64,000 nucleotides of DNA from Streptomyces tirandamycinicus (GTDB lineage: Bacteria > Actinomycetota > Actinomycetes > Streptomycetales > Streptomycetaceae): the NCBI RefSeq assembly GCF_003097515.1, contig NZ_CP029188.1, positions 6,740,531-6,804,530 on the forward strand. Reading direction: 5' to 3'. Shown one piece after another: positions 8,040-16,628 of this stretch (the stretch's first letter is position 1; each line of letters starts with the position of its first letter). Both the position numbers and the translations under genes were made by a program. Below the pieces are notes generated by a model, which saw only the letters and a list, made by a program, of their open reading frames with translations, had not been told where the DNA came from and did not search any database.

Positions 8040-10103
8040 TCAGCTGCCGTAGACGCCGACCTCGTACAGGGAGTAGCCCCACTTGGTGCCGCGCTCCAGT
8101 CCCTGGATGCGCACATGGCGGGCGGTCGTCCCGGCGAACCGGGCCGTGTCCAGGCCGCCGTCACCGGCCGTCGTGGACCACACCGGCCGCCAGTTCGTGC
8201 CGTCCGAGGACACCTCCACGCGGTAGGCCTTCCCGTAGGCGCGTTCCCAGTCGAGGGTGACCCGTGCGACCAGGGCCGGTGCGCCGAGATCGATCCGGAG
8301 CCACTGCCCGTCGCTCCAGTCGCTCGCCCAGCGGGTACCCGCCTTCCCGTCGACGGCCCGGCCGGGGGCGTAGCTCGTGAAGAGGCTCCACTCCGACGAA
8401 CTGGCGGAGGCCGGCGCGCCCGCGGCGAGGTTCACCCCGGACTTGTGCCGCTCGGAGGCGCCCCAGGTGCCGAGGTAGGACTCCGCTCCCTTGAAGAGGT
8501 CGTCCACGACGCCCTGTCCGCCGACGATCCGTACGTCCTCCAGCCAGTCCGGGATCAGGCCGTAGTGCGCTGCGCCGTCGGTGTTGATGTCCCAGGTGCG
8601 CTCGCCGGTGGTCTGCCGGTCGAGGACGGAACCGCCGTCGGCGCTGCGGAAGGGGTAGCGCACCGGGTTGGCGGTGTCGGCGCCCCGCGGGCCAGGCCAG
8701 CCGCCGACGCCGTTCATGTCGCTGCCGTAGCCGTATCCGACGCCGTACTTGTCGCGCAGCGCGTCCGTGCGCTCGGCCTCGGCGCTGAAGTGCTCGGAGC
8801 CGTGCATGTACTGGGCGATGAACCCGCCGAGCCGGTACACCCGCTCGGTCCAGTCCATGTCCATCCAGCTGTGCGACGAGATCACGCCGGGGTACGACTC
8901 GGCCTCGAGGATGTCGAACGCCCGGCCCGCGGCCTTGACGCTCATATGGTCGATCTCCAGCATCATCTTGCGCTTCACCATGCCGCGCAGGGCGTACTCG
9001 CCGAGTTCGGTGAGCCCGCGGGTGTTGCACTGCGCGTCCGCGGCGTACGACGGGACCTTCACGCCCGGCGGGAGTTCCTTCTCGGCGCCGGGGGCCGACG
9101 CGAGGCCGATGGGGTTGTCGCGCTGCGGCCCGGTGCACTTCTCCGTCTTCCAGAAGGTGCCCGTCGAGAGGAACTGGCCGACGTTGATGGCGGTGCCCTG
9201 GGTGCCCGAGTCGAACCGCACTCCGCACAGCGCGTTGTCGAACTTGTGGCAGAGGAACATGCTCCGCACGCCGAGCCCGTGGAGCTCGTCGAGACCGCGG
9301 TCGATGTCGTCCCTGTCGCACTGGGCCACGTCGAGGATCTGCTTGCACCCGAACGGCTCGGAGGTCTCCACCCCGAGCACCACGGCCAGTTTGCCCTGCT
9401 CGATCACCTGCCGGGCCTGCGCGGAGTCGGTGACGATCCGGAAGAAGCCCTTGCCCGGCCCGCCGTAGATCCCGTCGATGTACGCCTGCATCTCGTACGT
9501 CTTCCGCGCCTGCAGGCGGATCGAGGTCATCTCGTCGCAGCTGCGGTCCTTGAAGAAGTACACCGAGCAGATCACGCCGTTGGTGACCAGGTCGTTGACG
9601 AGGACGCGCTGCCCGCCGCGCCACGCCCGCTCGATCCAGGCGTAGTAGTTCTGCTGGTGGGTGAGCGAGTCGTGGGCCGGCCAGTCCTTGAACGTCGGCC
9701 AGCCGTCGGGGTCGTGGCGCCCGTCGCCGCCCTTGGTGATGAAGTCGAACACCGCGAGCGAACCGTCGGGGTAGTGCTCCGGGCAGTCCTTGAGGGCGTC
9801 CGCGATGCCCTGGTCGGAGAAGGCCTTGCCGCAGATGAGCCGACCGCCGAACGCCTCGTTCGACATGATGTGGTTGTGCGCGTCGACGAAGCCGCGCACC
9901 TTTCCGTCCGGGCCGGTGCCCTTGAAGGGCTCGCCGGAGACGTCGATCCGGGAGTCGGGCACGGGCCGGGCGTCCGGGACCCACCAGCCGGACTCCGCCG
10001 AGGACCCCGGAGCCGTGCCGAGCACCAGGGCCAGCGCGGTGAGGAGCAGGATCACCACCGCGAGGGGTCCACGGCGGCGACGCGAGAGCCGTTTCATCGT
10101 CAT
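8040..10103 (-). CDS. secreted amidohydrolase-fold (M19 dipeptidase-like) protein with C-terminal discoidin domain
   Basis: 687 residues. Signal peptide about 1-30 (RRRRGPLAVVILLLTALALVLGTAPGSSA). The catalytic half begins with a metal-binding HxH in GFVDAHNHIM. Later metal-ligand candidates are EIDHMSVKAAGRAF, ISSHSWMDMD and YGYGSDMNG, the order expected of a TIM-barrel metal-dependent hydrolase related to renal dipeptidase. Cys-rich inserts suggest extracytoplasmic disulfides. The last about 130 residues (NLAAGAPASASSSEWSLFTSYAPGRAVDG to HVRIQGLERG-KWGYSLYEVGVYG) form an F5/8 type C (discoidin) carbohydrate-binding domain. The ATG at 10103 has gaagg 9 bases upstream. The substrate is unknown; a surface glycan or peptide is likely. 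Confidence 0.82.
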   Translation of the reverse strand: MTMKRLSRRRRGPLAVVILLLTALALVLGTAPGSSAESGWWVPDARPVPDSRIDVSGEPFKGTGPDGKVRGFVDAHNHIMSNEAFGGRLICGKAFSDQGIADALKDCPEHYPDGSLAVFDFITKGGDGRHDPDGWPTFKDWPAHDSLTHQQNYYAWIERAWRGGQRVLVNDLVTNGVICSVYFFKDRSCDEMTSIRLQARKTYEMQAYIDGIYGGPGKGFFRIVTDSAQARQVIEQGKLAVVLGVETSEPFGCKQILDVAQCDRDDIDRGLDELHGLGVRSMFLCHKFDNALCGVRFDSGTQGTAINVGQFLSTGTFWKTEKCTGPQRDNPIGLASAPGAEKELPPGVKVPSYAADAQCNTRGLTELGEYALRGMVKRKMMLEIDHMSVKAAGRAFDILEAESYPGVISSHSWMDMDWTERVYRLGGFIAQYMHGSEHFSAEAERTDALRDKYGVGYGYGSDMNGVGGWPGPRGADTANPVRYPFRSADGGSVLDRQTTGERTWDINTDGAAHYGLIPDWLEDVRIVGGQGVVDDLFKGAESYLGTWGASERHKSGVNLAAGAPASASSSEWSLFTSYAPGRAVDGKAGTRWASDWSDGQWLRIDLGAPALVARVTLDWERAYGKAYRVEVSSDGTNWRPVWSTTAGDGGLDTARFAGTTARHVRIQGLERGTKWGYSLYEVGVYGS

Positions 10104-10555
10104 CACCCAAGCCTTCGCTGAGCGGACGGGGCCGGGGCCGAGTCCGTCCGGAGCCGGGACCTTCCGCCGAGATCCCCTGTCATGACCCGTGCAAGCGGTG
10201 CGACGAGGATCGCGACTGTCACACAAACAGTCAATAGTCCGGGACAAGCGACCTGATGGCCTCGGCGGCCGGTCGACGACCGCGGTGAACAGGGGGGGTT
10301 GGGCCGTGTACGGGCATCGCGGCGTCACCGGATCGCACCGCCCCGGTCCCGGGCATCCGCGCGGCGCGCCGCCCCGGTCCCGCGGCGTCCGCTCGGCTCG
10401 GCGTGCCGCCCCGGTCCCGCGGCACAGGGTGACGGGGGCGACCGGGGTGACCGGGGCGACGCACCACCCCGTGGCGGTTACGGAAACGTCACCGAAGCGG
10501 ACGTTCGCCGCGCGCTCCGGCGGCAATGCGAGCACCACACCACGAGGGGACGCCC
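10104..10555. other. divergent intergenic region with repeats and a candidate promoter
   Basis: About 450 bases between the amidohydrolase and the small membrane protein. On the minus strand TTGACT (10234-10229) is followed after 17 bases by GATCCT, a reasonable -35 and a weak -10 for the amidohydrolase. The rest contains three copies of ccgccccggtcccg (near 10338, 10369 and 10406) and a gaccggggtgaccggggcgac run near 10440. No other gene is supported. Confidence 0.45.
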
Positions 10556-10747
10556 ATGATTCTCACCGCCGTGCTCATACCTCCCGCGCTGCTGCTCCTG
10601 ATCATCGCCATGGACCACCTGGAGGACCGGTTGTTCGCGGTCCCGGAAAGCCCCCGGCCCGCCCGGCGGCGACGCCGTCCGCGGCTCCTGCCGCGCCGCC
10701 GGCCCGGGCCGGACGAGATCGAGCAGCCCCTTCCCGAGGCCGCCTGA
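10556..10747 (+). CDS. small membrane protein, unknown function
   Basis: 63 residues starting MILTAVLIPPALLLLIIAMD, a single hydrophobic helix at 2-19. An acidic/basic linker and a strongly basic tail (ARRRRRPRLLPRRR) follow. The ATG at 10556 has a good gagggg ribosome site 5 bases upstream. Short single-span proteins of this layout (membrane helix then Arg/Pro tail) are frequent in Streptomyces but have no assigned role. The stop is 19 bases from the convergent GCS2 gene. Confidence 0.7.
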   Translation: MILTAVLIPPALLLLIIAMDHLEDRLFAVPESPRPARRRRRPRLLPRRRPGPDEIEQPLPEAA

Positions 10748-10766
10748 CCGCGGCGGCCCGGCCGGC

Positions 10767-11864
10767 TCAGCCCTGGGTGCGCCGCACGCACTCGGCGACG
10801 ACCTCGCGGAGGTTGCCCGTGCGCGCCAGCAGTTCCCGCTGCACCCGCGCGCCGTTGCCCTCCGAAAGGAGGGTGTCGAGCCCCTGCCGGGCGGCCGCCA
10901 GATCCCCGGTGGCCTCGAGGGCGTCCCGTACGTGGTCGAAGAGCGCACGCACCACGGCCTCCGCCGGCGCCGGCCGCATCGTCAGGGGATGGACCAGTTC
11001 GTGCTCCAGCCCGTACCGTCCCGCCTGCCAGGCGGCCAGCCGCAGCAGCGCCGTCCCGTGCCGGGCCGGCGGCTCGCCCTTGTGCCACTCGCGGGCGGCC
11101 GTCTCCACCAGCCCCCGGGACAGGGTGGCGAGCAGCACCGTCGTGGCGGGGGACAGGCAGACGTCCGCGACCCTGATCTCGACCGTGGGATAGCGGTGGG
11201 AGAGCCGGGCGTCGAAGTAGATCATGCCCTCGTCGCGCAGCACACCGGTGCCCAGCAGGTCCCGCACCTGCTCGTGGTAGCGCTGAGCCGAGCCGAAGAC
11301 CTCCACGGGACCGGCGGACGGCCACCGGCCCCAGACCTGGCTGCGGTACCCGGCGTACTGCGTGTCCTTGCCCTGCCAGAACGGGGAGTTGGCGCTCATC
11401 GCCATGAGCACGGCGAGCCACGGCCGGACACGGTCCAGGACCGCCACGCCTTCCTCGTCGGAGTCCACCGAGACATGCACATGGCAGCCGCTGGTGAGCT
11501 GTTCCTGCGCGGTCAGGCCGAACCTCTCGCCCAGCCAGCGGTGCCGCTCGCCGAAGCCCATCGAAGGGCTGACGGGCAGCGGGGACGTGGCCAGCGCGGC
11601 GACCGCCCCGCCCATCCTCTCCGCGTGACGGGCGGCCTCGGCCCGCCACCCCCGGATCTCCTCGGCGATGTCCTCCATGGCGACATGCGGCCGGGTGGCG
11701 AACTCCAGCTGCTCCCGGTGCAGCTCCTCCTCGAAGACCTCGTCCTCGTCGCGACGGACGGCCTCCCGGGACGCGGCGGCCAGCACGGCCGTCGACAGGG
11801 CCCGGGGCTCACCGCTCTCGGCGTCCACCAGCAGCATCTCTTCCTCGACACCCACACTGCGCAC
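10767..11864 (-). CDS. glutamate-cysteine ligase-like carboxylate-amine ligase (GCS2/YbdK family)
   Basis: 365 residues from GTG 11864, which has aaggg 8 bases upstream and matches the family N-terminus (SVGVEEEMLLVDAESGEP). GCS2 proteins use ATP to join a carboxylate to an amine. YbdK has weak gamma-glutamylcysteine synthetase activity. Motifs: GVEEE-LL-D at the start; GCHVHVSV (metal/ATP site) near 130; NSPFWQGKDTQYAGYRSQVW; and the C-terminal EIRVADVCLS. Streptomyces use mycothiol, so the true substrate is probably not simple glutathione synthesis. It is a single gene with no obvious partner; the PLD-fold gene diverges about 640 bases away. Confidence 0.85.
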   Translation of the reverse strand: MRSVGVEEEMLLVDAESGEPRALSTAVLAAASREAVRRDEDEVFEEELHREQLEFATRPHVAMEDIAEEIRGWRAEAARHAERMGGAVAALATSPLPVSPSMGFGERHRWLGERFGLTAQEQLTSGCHVHVSVDSDEEGVAVLDRVRPWLAVLMAMSANSPFWQGKDTQYAGYRSQVWGRWPSAGPVEVFGSAQRYHEQVRDLLGTGVLRDEGMIYFDARLSHRYPTVEIRVADVCLSPATTVLLATLSRGLVETAAREWHKGEPPARHGTALLRLAAWQAGRYGLEHELVHPLTMRPAPAEAVVRALFDHVRDALEATGDLAAARQGLDTLLSEGNGARVQRELLARTGNLREVVAECVRRTQG

Positions 11865-12507
11865 GACTACTGCCCTTCTTGCGGTCCGGCCGCTCCTGCT
11901 TCCTGTGTACCCGGGCGCTCCAGCCGTCCGGAGCGCCCGGCTCCGGGCGGCGGGTCGCGTCCGGTGGCGGACGGATGCCCCGCGATCGGTCGGCGACACC
12001 TCACCGGGCCGGTGCGTCCTCGCCGGTCGGCGGCCGGGTTCGCCCGCCGGAGTGGCGGGCCGGACTTCTCCCCGCGGCTCGCTCCGGACTTCTCCCCGCA
12101 GCTCTCCCCGTGCTTCTCCCCGGACCGCCGCGGCGGCAGTCCGGGGGCTCCCGGGCCGGGGCGGGCCGCCCGGCCATGCGTGGGCAGGGGAGAGGCTCCC
12201 CGGAGGCCTCCTCTCGGGCGCCGCGCGCCGCGCCCGCGTGCCTCCGGTGCCCTCACGCGCCTCACGGGCCTCACGCGCCTCACGCGCCGGCATCGCGGCG
12301 CGGCCCGGCGAGGCCACGGCCGGCGCCGCCACCGGCGGTGATGTGTGCAGGTCCCGCCCTCGCGGGCCCCGCTCCCCTTCGCTACAGTGCGCTCGAAGCC
12401 GTACCGCACCGCGCCGCCGATCCCGCTGCGGACCAGCCCCGTCGGCCGTCGCCCCCGCCACGCCGGAGACGACGCCGTTCCGCCGAACCCCGCCGCCAGG
12501 AGACGCC
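11865..12507. other. intergenic region with 9-base tandem repeats
   Basis: About 640 bases between the divergent GCS2 ligase and phospholipase-D-fold genes. Open frames are low-complexity Arg/Pro/Gly strings. It contains several ttctccccg-type repeats near 12065-12120 and a 4 x 9-base repeat at 12251-12286. No gene, clear promoter hexamers or RNA is recognised. Confidence 0.55.
12251..12286. repeat. 9-base tandem repeat (cctcacgcg, 4 copies)
   Basis: Four consecutive copies of cctcacgcg at 12251, 12260, 12269 and 12278. The second has one change (cctcacggg). It is non-coding and lies about 220 bases upstream of the phospholipase-D-fold gene. Confidence 0.85.
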
Positions 12508-13746
12508 GTGACTTCCGACGACGCCATACGCCCCGCCCCAGCCCCCGCCTCTGCCCCAGCGCCTTCCTCCACCTCCGCCCCAGCCCCTGCCTCCGCCGCG
12601 GCGCAGCGGCTGCGCCGCAGGCTCGAGCGGTTGATCGGCGTGGCGGCCACCGAGGGCAACCACCTCGTACCACTGCGCAACGGGCGCGAGATATTCCCCA
12701 CCATGCTGGACGCGATCCGGTCCGCCGAGCACACCGTCGACATGATGACCTTCGTCTACTGGCGGGGGCAGATCGCGCGCGACTTCGCCGGCGAGCTCGC
12801 CGACCGGGCGCGGGCCGGGGTGCGTGTGCGGCTGCTGCTCGACGGCTTCGGGGCGAAGGAGATCGAACAGGACCTGCTGGACGGCATGGACGACGCCGGT
12901 GTGCAGATCGCCTGGTTCCGCAAGCCCGTGTGGCTGTCGCCGTTCAAGCAGAACCACCGCTGCCACCGCAAGGCCCTGATCGTGGACGAGCACACCGCCT
13001 TCACCGGCGGGGTGGGCATCGCCGAGGAGTGGTGCGGAGACGCCCGCAACCCGGGGGAGTGGCGCGACACCCATGTCCAGGTCCGGGGCCCCGCGGTGGA
13101 CGGCATAGCGGCGGCGTTCGCCCAGAACTGGGCCGAGTGCCACGACGAGCTGTACGACGAGCACGACCGGTTCGCCGAGCAGCCCCAGTGCGGCGACTCG
13201 GTGGTGCAGGTGGTCCGCGGCTCGGCGAGCATCGGATGGCAGGACATGCAGACGCTGATCCGGGTCATGCTCACCTCCGCCGAGAAGCGCTTCCGGCTGG
13301 CGACCGCGTACTTCGCGCCCGACGCGTTCTTCGTCGACCTGCTGTGCCGCGCCGCGCGCCGCGGTGTGCGGGTGGAGATCCTGCTCCCCGGCCCGCACAC
13401 CGACCAGCGCGCCTGCCAGCTCGCGGGCCAGCACCACTACACGACGCTGCTCGACGCGGGTGTGAGCATCCGGCAGTACCAGCCCACCATGATGCACGCC
13501 AAGATCATCACGGTGGACTCGGTGGCGTCCCTGATCGGGTCGACCAACTTCAACCGGCGCTCGATGGACCACGACGAGGAGGTGATGCTCGCCGTCCTCG
13601 ACGAGTCCTTCACCGCGGTCCTCGACAAGCACTTCGACGAGGACGCCGAGCGCAGTGTGGACATCGATCCCGCCCGCTGGAAGCGGCGTGCGGCCGTCCA
13701 GCGCGTCAAGGAGGCGTCGGTCGCCCCGATCCGGCGGTTCCTGTAG
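12508..13746 (+). CDS. phospholipase D superfamily protein (cardiolipin synthase-like)
   Basis: 412 residues from GTG 12508 with aggag 5 bases upstream. An Ala/Pro/Ser-rich linker occupies 1-33. Two HKD catalytic motifs are present: HRKALIVD (His153, Lys155, Asp160) and HAKIITVD (His330). The second is followed by GSTNFNRRSMDHDEE, typical of cardiolipin synthase-type enzymes. The two halves build one active site that forms a phosphohistidine intermediate on phospholipid phosphodiesters. There is no N-terminal membrane helix, unlike ClsA, so it resembles the soluble ClsB-type. It may make cardiolipin or act as a phospholipase. It is convergent with ppk2. Confidence 0.88.
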   Translation: MTSDDAIRPAPAPASAPAPSSTSAPAPASAAAQRLRRRLERLIGVAATEGNHLVPLRNGREIFPTMLDAIRSAEHTVDMMTFVYWRGQIARDFAGELADRARAGVRVRLLLDGFGAKEIEQDLLDGMDDAGVQIAWFRKPVWLSPFKQNHRCHRKALIVDEHTAFTGGVGIAEEWCGDARNPGEWRDTHVQVRGPAVDGIAAAFAQNWAECHDELYDEHDRFAEQPQCGDSVVQVVRGSASIGWQDMQTLIRVMLTSAEKRFRLATAYFAPDAFFVDLLCRAARRGVRVEILLPGPHTDQRACQLAGQHHYTTLLDAGVSIRQYQPTMMHAKIITVDSVASLIGSTNFNRRSMDHDEEVMLAVLDESFTAVLDKHFDEDAERSVDIDPARWKRRAAVQRVKEASVAPIRRFL

Positions 13747-13747
13747 C

Positions 13748-13788
13748 GCGGGGCCACGCCGCGGGCCCGCTCACGGGCGCGGCCCCGC
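13748..13788. terminator. bidirectional hairpin between convergent PLD and ppk2 genes
   Basis: Outer stem gcggggcc (13748-13755) with ggccccgc (13781-13788) is perfect, with an inner cccg/cggg pairing. It begins directly after the phospholipase-D-fold stop and lies in the 109-base gap between two convergent genes, so it could stop both. Confidence 0.55.
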
Positions 13789-13855
13789 CGGGCGCCGCCC
13801 TCCCGCGGCGGGGCCGCCGGGGCCGCACCCCGGCACCCACCGGTGCCACCCCGGC

Positions 13856-14977
13856 TCACCGCCGCCCGGGATGCTTGCCGGGCCCGTCGTCGTGCGGCGC
13901 CAGGGGAGTGGGGGTCAGGTCGGCGGGCTCCTCGCCGCGCTCCAGCAGGGTGTCCGCGGCGCCGATGATCAGCGGGTCCGCCTGCCCGACGGCCTCCGGG
14001 TCCTTGTCCGCGTAGTCGGCGCGGAGCAGCAGATGGCGGATGGCCTCCAGCCGGCCGCGCCGTTTGTCGTTGTTCTTCACCACGGTCCACGGTGCGTGGG
14101 GCGTGTCGGTCTCCCGGAACATCTCGACCTTGGCCCGGGTGTAGTCGTCCCAGCGGTCCAGCGACGCGAGGTCGGTGGGGGAGAGCTTCCAGCGGCGCAC
14201 GGGGTCGACCTGGCGGATCGCGAACCGGGTGCGCTGCTCGCTGCGGGACACCGAGAACCAGAACTTCACCAGCATGACGCCGTCGTCCGTCAGCAGCCTC
14301 TCGAAGACGGGCGCCTGGGCGAGGAAGTGCCGGTACTGCTCGGAGGTGCAGAAGCCCATCACCCGCTCCACGCCCGCCCGGTTGTACCAGGAGCGGTCGA
14401 AGAAGACGATCTCACCGGCGGCGGGGAGATGGGACACATACCGCTGGAAGTACCACTGGCCGGACTCCCGTTCGGTGGGCTTGTCCAGGGCCACGACACG
14501 GGCGCCCCGCGGGTTGAGGCGCTCGGTGAAGCGCTTGATCGTGCCACCCTTGCCCGCGGCGTCGCGTCCCTCGCACACGACGACCATGCGCACACCGTTC
14601 TCCCGCACCCACTTCTGCAGCTTCAGCAGCTCGATCTGCAGCACCCGCTTCTCGCGCTCGTAGCGCTTGCGGCTCAGCTTCCGGTCGTACGGGTGGTTCT
14701 CGCGCCAGGTGTCGATGGGCGTGCCGTCGCCGTCGAGCAGGATCGGCTGCTCGGGGCGGGCGTCGTCGATCCGCAGGCCCCTGAGCAGCGCGGTGTCCGC
14801 TCCGGTCGTGGCCGTGGCGGCAGTCGCAGCCGTATCCGTAGCCGTAGCCGTGGGTGTGGTCGCGGTCGTCGCCGTGTCCGGGGTGCCGGGTCTCCTCGGC
14901 GCGGGCGGGCCCTGCCGGCTCCCCGGCCCGCCCGCCTCCTCGGCTCGTGGGCTCGCGCCGTGACGCTGCCGGTCCAT
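13856..14977 (-). CDS. ppk2: polyphosphate kinase 2 (PPK2 family)
   Basis: 373 residues. PPK2 enzymes use polyphosphate to phosphorylate nucleotides (ADP/GDP or NMP). Walker A is GRDAAGKGG at 137-145, the lid region has KPTERESGQWYFQRYVSHLP, and Walker B is FFDRSWYNR at about 192-200, all close to the family consensus. Residues 33-60 are an unusual Thr/Ala-only run (TATTATTPTATATDTA) made from a short DNA repeat, ahead of the conserved core that begins around 65. ATG 14977 has gaggag 7 bases upstream. It is the first of three minus-strand genes with stress character (PRC-barrel, DUF5709) but has its own gap of about 120 bases. Confidence 0.92.
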   Translation of the reverse strand: MDRQRHGASPRAEEAGGPGSRQGPPAPRRPGTPDTATTATTPTATATDTAATAATATTGADTALLRGLRIDDARPEQPILLDGDGTPIDTWRENHPYDRKLSRKRYEREKRVLQIELLKLQKWVRENGVRMVVVCEGRDAAGKGGTIKRFTERLNPRGARVVALDKPTERESGQWYFQRYVSHLPAAGEIVFFDRSWYNRAGVERVMGFCTSEQYRHFLAQAPVFERLLTDDGVMLVKFWFSVSRSEQRTRFAIRQVDPVRRWKLSPTDLASLDRWDDYTRAKVEMFRETDTPHAPWTVVKNNDKRRGRLEAIRHLLLRADYADKDPEAVGQADPLIIGAADTLLERGEEPADLTPTPLAPHDDGPGKHPGRR

Positions 14978-15094
14978 GGCGCGTTCTCCTCTCTCGTGCG
15001 TCCGGGATCTGTGCGTGGACCGGTTCGCGCACAGCGCGCCGGGGCACGCCCCGCGGTACGGGACGTGCCCCGGCCGCCGGCACCGGCCGGCGGC

Positions 15095-15442
15095 TCAGTG
15101 GCCGGAGCTGTAGTAGCCGCCGAGCTGGTCGCGGTAGGCCGGGTCGCCGAGATGCTTGTCCTTGTCGAACTCCGGCGCGGCCTTGATCTCGTCCTTCGTG
15201 CGGGACACGATGATCCGCCGCTCGTCGTGGTCGACGACCGTGATGGTGCCGGCGGGCAGCAGCACCTCCTTGCCGAAGATCCACGTACCGGTGTCGACGA
15301 CGATGTACTGGGAACCGACCTCGTTGGAGTGCTTGTCGACCTTGCCGATGTTCCCGTCGGTCGCCTCCACCCGATAACCCGTCAGGTCGTCGTCGCGGTT
15401 GTGCCCGCTGGTCGGTACGTAGGCCCACATGTGCTCGCTCAC
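15095..15442 (-). CDS. PRC-barrel domain protein
   Basis: 115 residues from GTG 15442 with gaggag a few bases upstream. The core reads LTGYRVEATDGNIGKVDKHSNEVGSQYIVVDTGTWIFGKEVLLPAGTITVVDHDERRIIVSRTKDEIKAAPE, a PRC-barrel beta domain of the kind found in RimM and in stress proteins of Actinobacteria. Single-domain versions are common in Streptomyces and are thought to be adaptor-like, without enzymatic residues. The C-terminus ends with a disordered tail (GGYYSSGH). The role is unknown. Confidence 0.85.
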   Translation of the reverse strand: MSEHMWAYVPTSGHNRDDDLTGYRVEATDGNIGKVDKHSNEVGSQYIVVDTGTWIFGKEVLLPAGTITVVDHDERRIIVSRTKDEIKAAPEFDKDKHLGDPAYRDQLGGYYSSGH

Positions 15443-15605
15443 GGGTGCTCCTCACCTCGGCATGTTGCTACGGGCATCCTCTGGGCGTACGGGAACTCCG
15501 GTACGAAACCCGCGCTTCCCGCCACCGGTCGTCCGCTTGCCCCGCTTCGCGGACGGCACACCCGTCAGCCCGCCCGGGGGATCGTCCCGGAGTGAGACAG
15601 CCGTG

Positions 15606-16091
15606 TCACGGCCCGCCGAAGGGCGGTTCGCCGCGGTCCTCCTCGACCACGACGTGCATCGCCGCCTCCTCGGCTCCGGCCGCACCGGCGTCGATGCCCA
15701 CATCGCCGGCGAAGAGCTGCTTGTCCGTGGTCGGGCGGGTCCCCTCGTCGGGGGCCACCAGCCGCCCCGCCCGTACGCTGCCGACCTCGTCGTCGATCGG
15801 CTCCCCCTCGCCGCCCGGCAGGTCGCCGATGCCGTCCGAGTCGTCCGCCGCGACGTCGGGGAGCTCCACCGCCAGCCGCTGGTCGAGGCTCTCGCCCTCG
15901 CGCTGCTCCGCCACCGTCGTCCCCACCCGGTCCACGCCGAGCGGCCGCTCCGGCGGGGAGTAGCCCTGGTCGAGGATCTCGTCGTAGTCCGGCTCGTCCA
16001 GTGCGTCCTCGAGGTCCAGGTGGGCCGCGTCGCCCTGCTCCTCGTTGGAGCCGGTCGGCTGGTAGACCTCGTCCGCCATGCTGTCGCTCAT
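15606..16091 (-). CDS. DUF5709 family protein
   Basis: 161 residues, very acidic. The family core is visible: EDALDEPDYDEILDQGYSPPERP near the start, the middle GESLDQRLAVELPD, then VRAGRLVAPDEG and a C-terminal GDVGIDAGAAGAEEAAMHVV. DUF5709 proteins are actinobacterial, probably largely unstructured and of unknown function. ATG 16091 is preceded by gagaag; a second Met four codons later is an alternative start. It follows, in transcription order, a 537-base non-coding gap. Confidence 0.8.
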   Translation of the reverse strand: MSDSMADEVYQPTGSNEEQGDAAHLDLEDALDEPDYDEILDQGYSPPERPLGVDRVGTTVAEQREGESLDQRLAVELPDVAADDSDGIGDLPGGEGEPIDDEVGSVRAGRLVAPDEGTRPTTDKQLFAGDVGIDAGAAGAEEAAMHVVVEEDRGEPPFGGP

Positions 16092-16628
16092 GATCGTCTT
16101 CTCGCTCCGCGGAGCTCCGACCTGCGGAGGGCGTCGCACTCCGGCCGGAGCGCCTCTCGTCGTTCGCGGCCCGGCGGCCTGCCCGGGCCGATGGCGATGC
16201 CGGTCCCGGCGGGCACGGCTCGTCCTGCCGGGCTGATCCGGTTCCCGTGGAACCCCGTGCCCCCTATGCGCAAGCGTAGTGCCGTGACCGGAAGGGTTCA
16301 CCGGCTCGCGGGGACCCGCAGGTCACCTCGGTGTGCTGCCGCATCACCCGGGTGTGCCCGTAGCGGGGCGATCCCCGGCGGTGCGGCCTGCCGCACCCGT
16401 CCCACTCCTCCCACCCGCCCCGTCTGAACCGCCCGGTGCCGCCGGTCCCTCCGGTCCCGTGTCCAGGTCGCCGGTCCCGTTCGTCGGCGCCGGTCCCGTG
16501 CCGACGTCCTTCAGGTTCCGTTCCACGGCGCCGGTCCCGCCGCCGCGGGCGCCCGGCCGGGCCCCTCTGAAGGACCGAATGAAGGGCGGGTTAGCATATG
16601 AGCACCGCCTAGCTCGAAAGATAAATCT
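16092..16628. other. intergenic region upstream of gap, many gccggtcccg repeats
   Basis: About 540 bases between divergent DUF5709 and gap. It holds a perfect 16-base hairpin (gtgcggc/gccgcac, 16381-16396) and repeated gccggtcccgt blocks at 16440-16550. Just upstream of gap lies a candidate -10 TAGCAT (16592-16597) with TGAAGG 18 bases further up; this is the likely gap promoter, at low confidence. A five-codon frame at 16598-16612 is too small to call. Confidence 0.4.

Noticed and set aside
12345..14015. Forward open frame of about 550 codons over the phospholipase-D-fold gene
   Set aside because: Out-of-frame shadow of the HKD-motif gene; lacks any motif of its own.
16598..16612. Five-codon frame (Met-Ser-Thr-Ala-stop) just upstream of gap, possible leader peptide
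   Set aside because: No ribosome site, no attenuator structure next to it, and it overlaps the presumed transcription start region.
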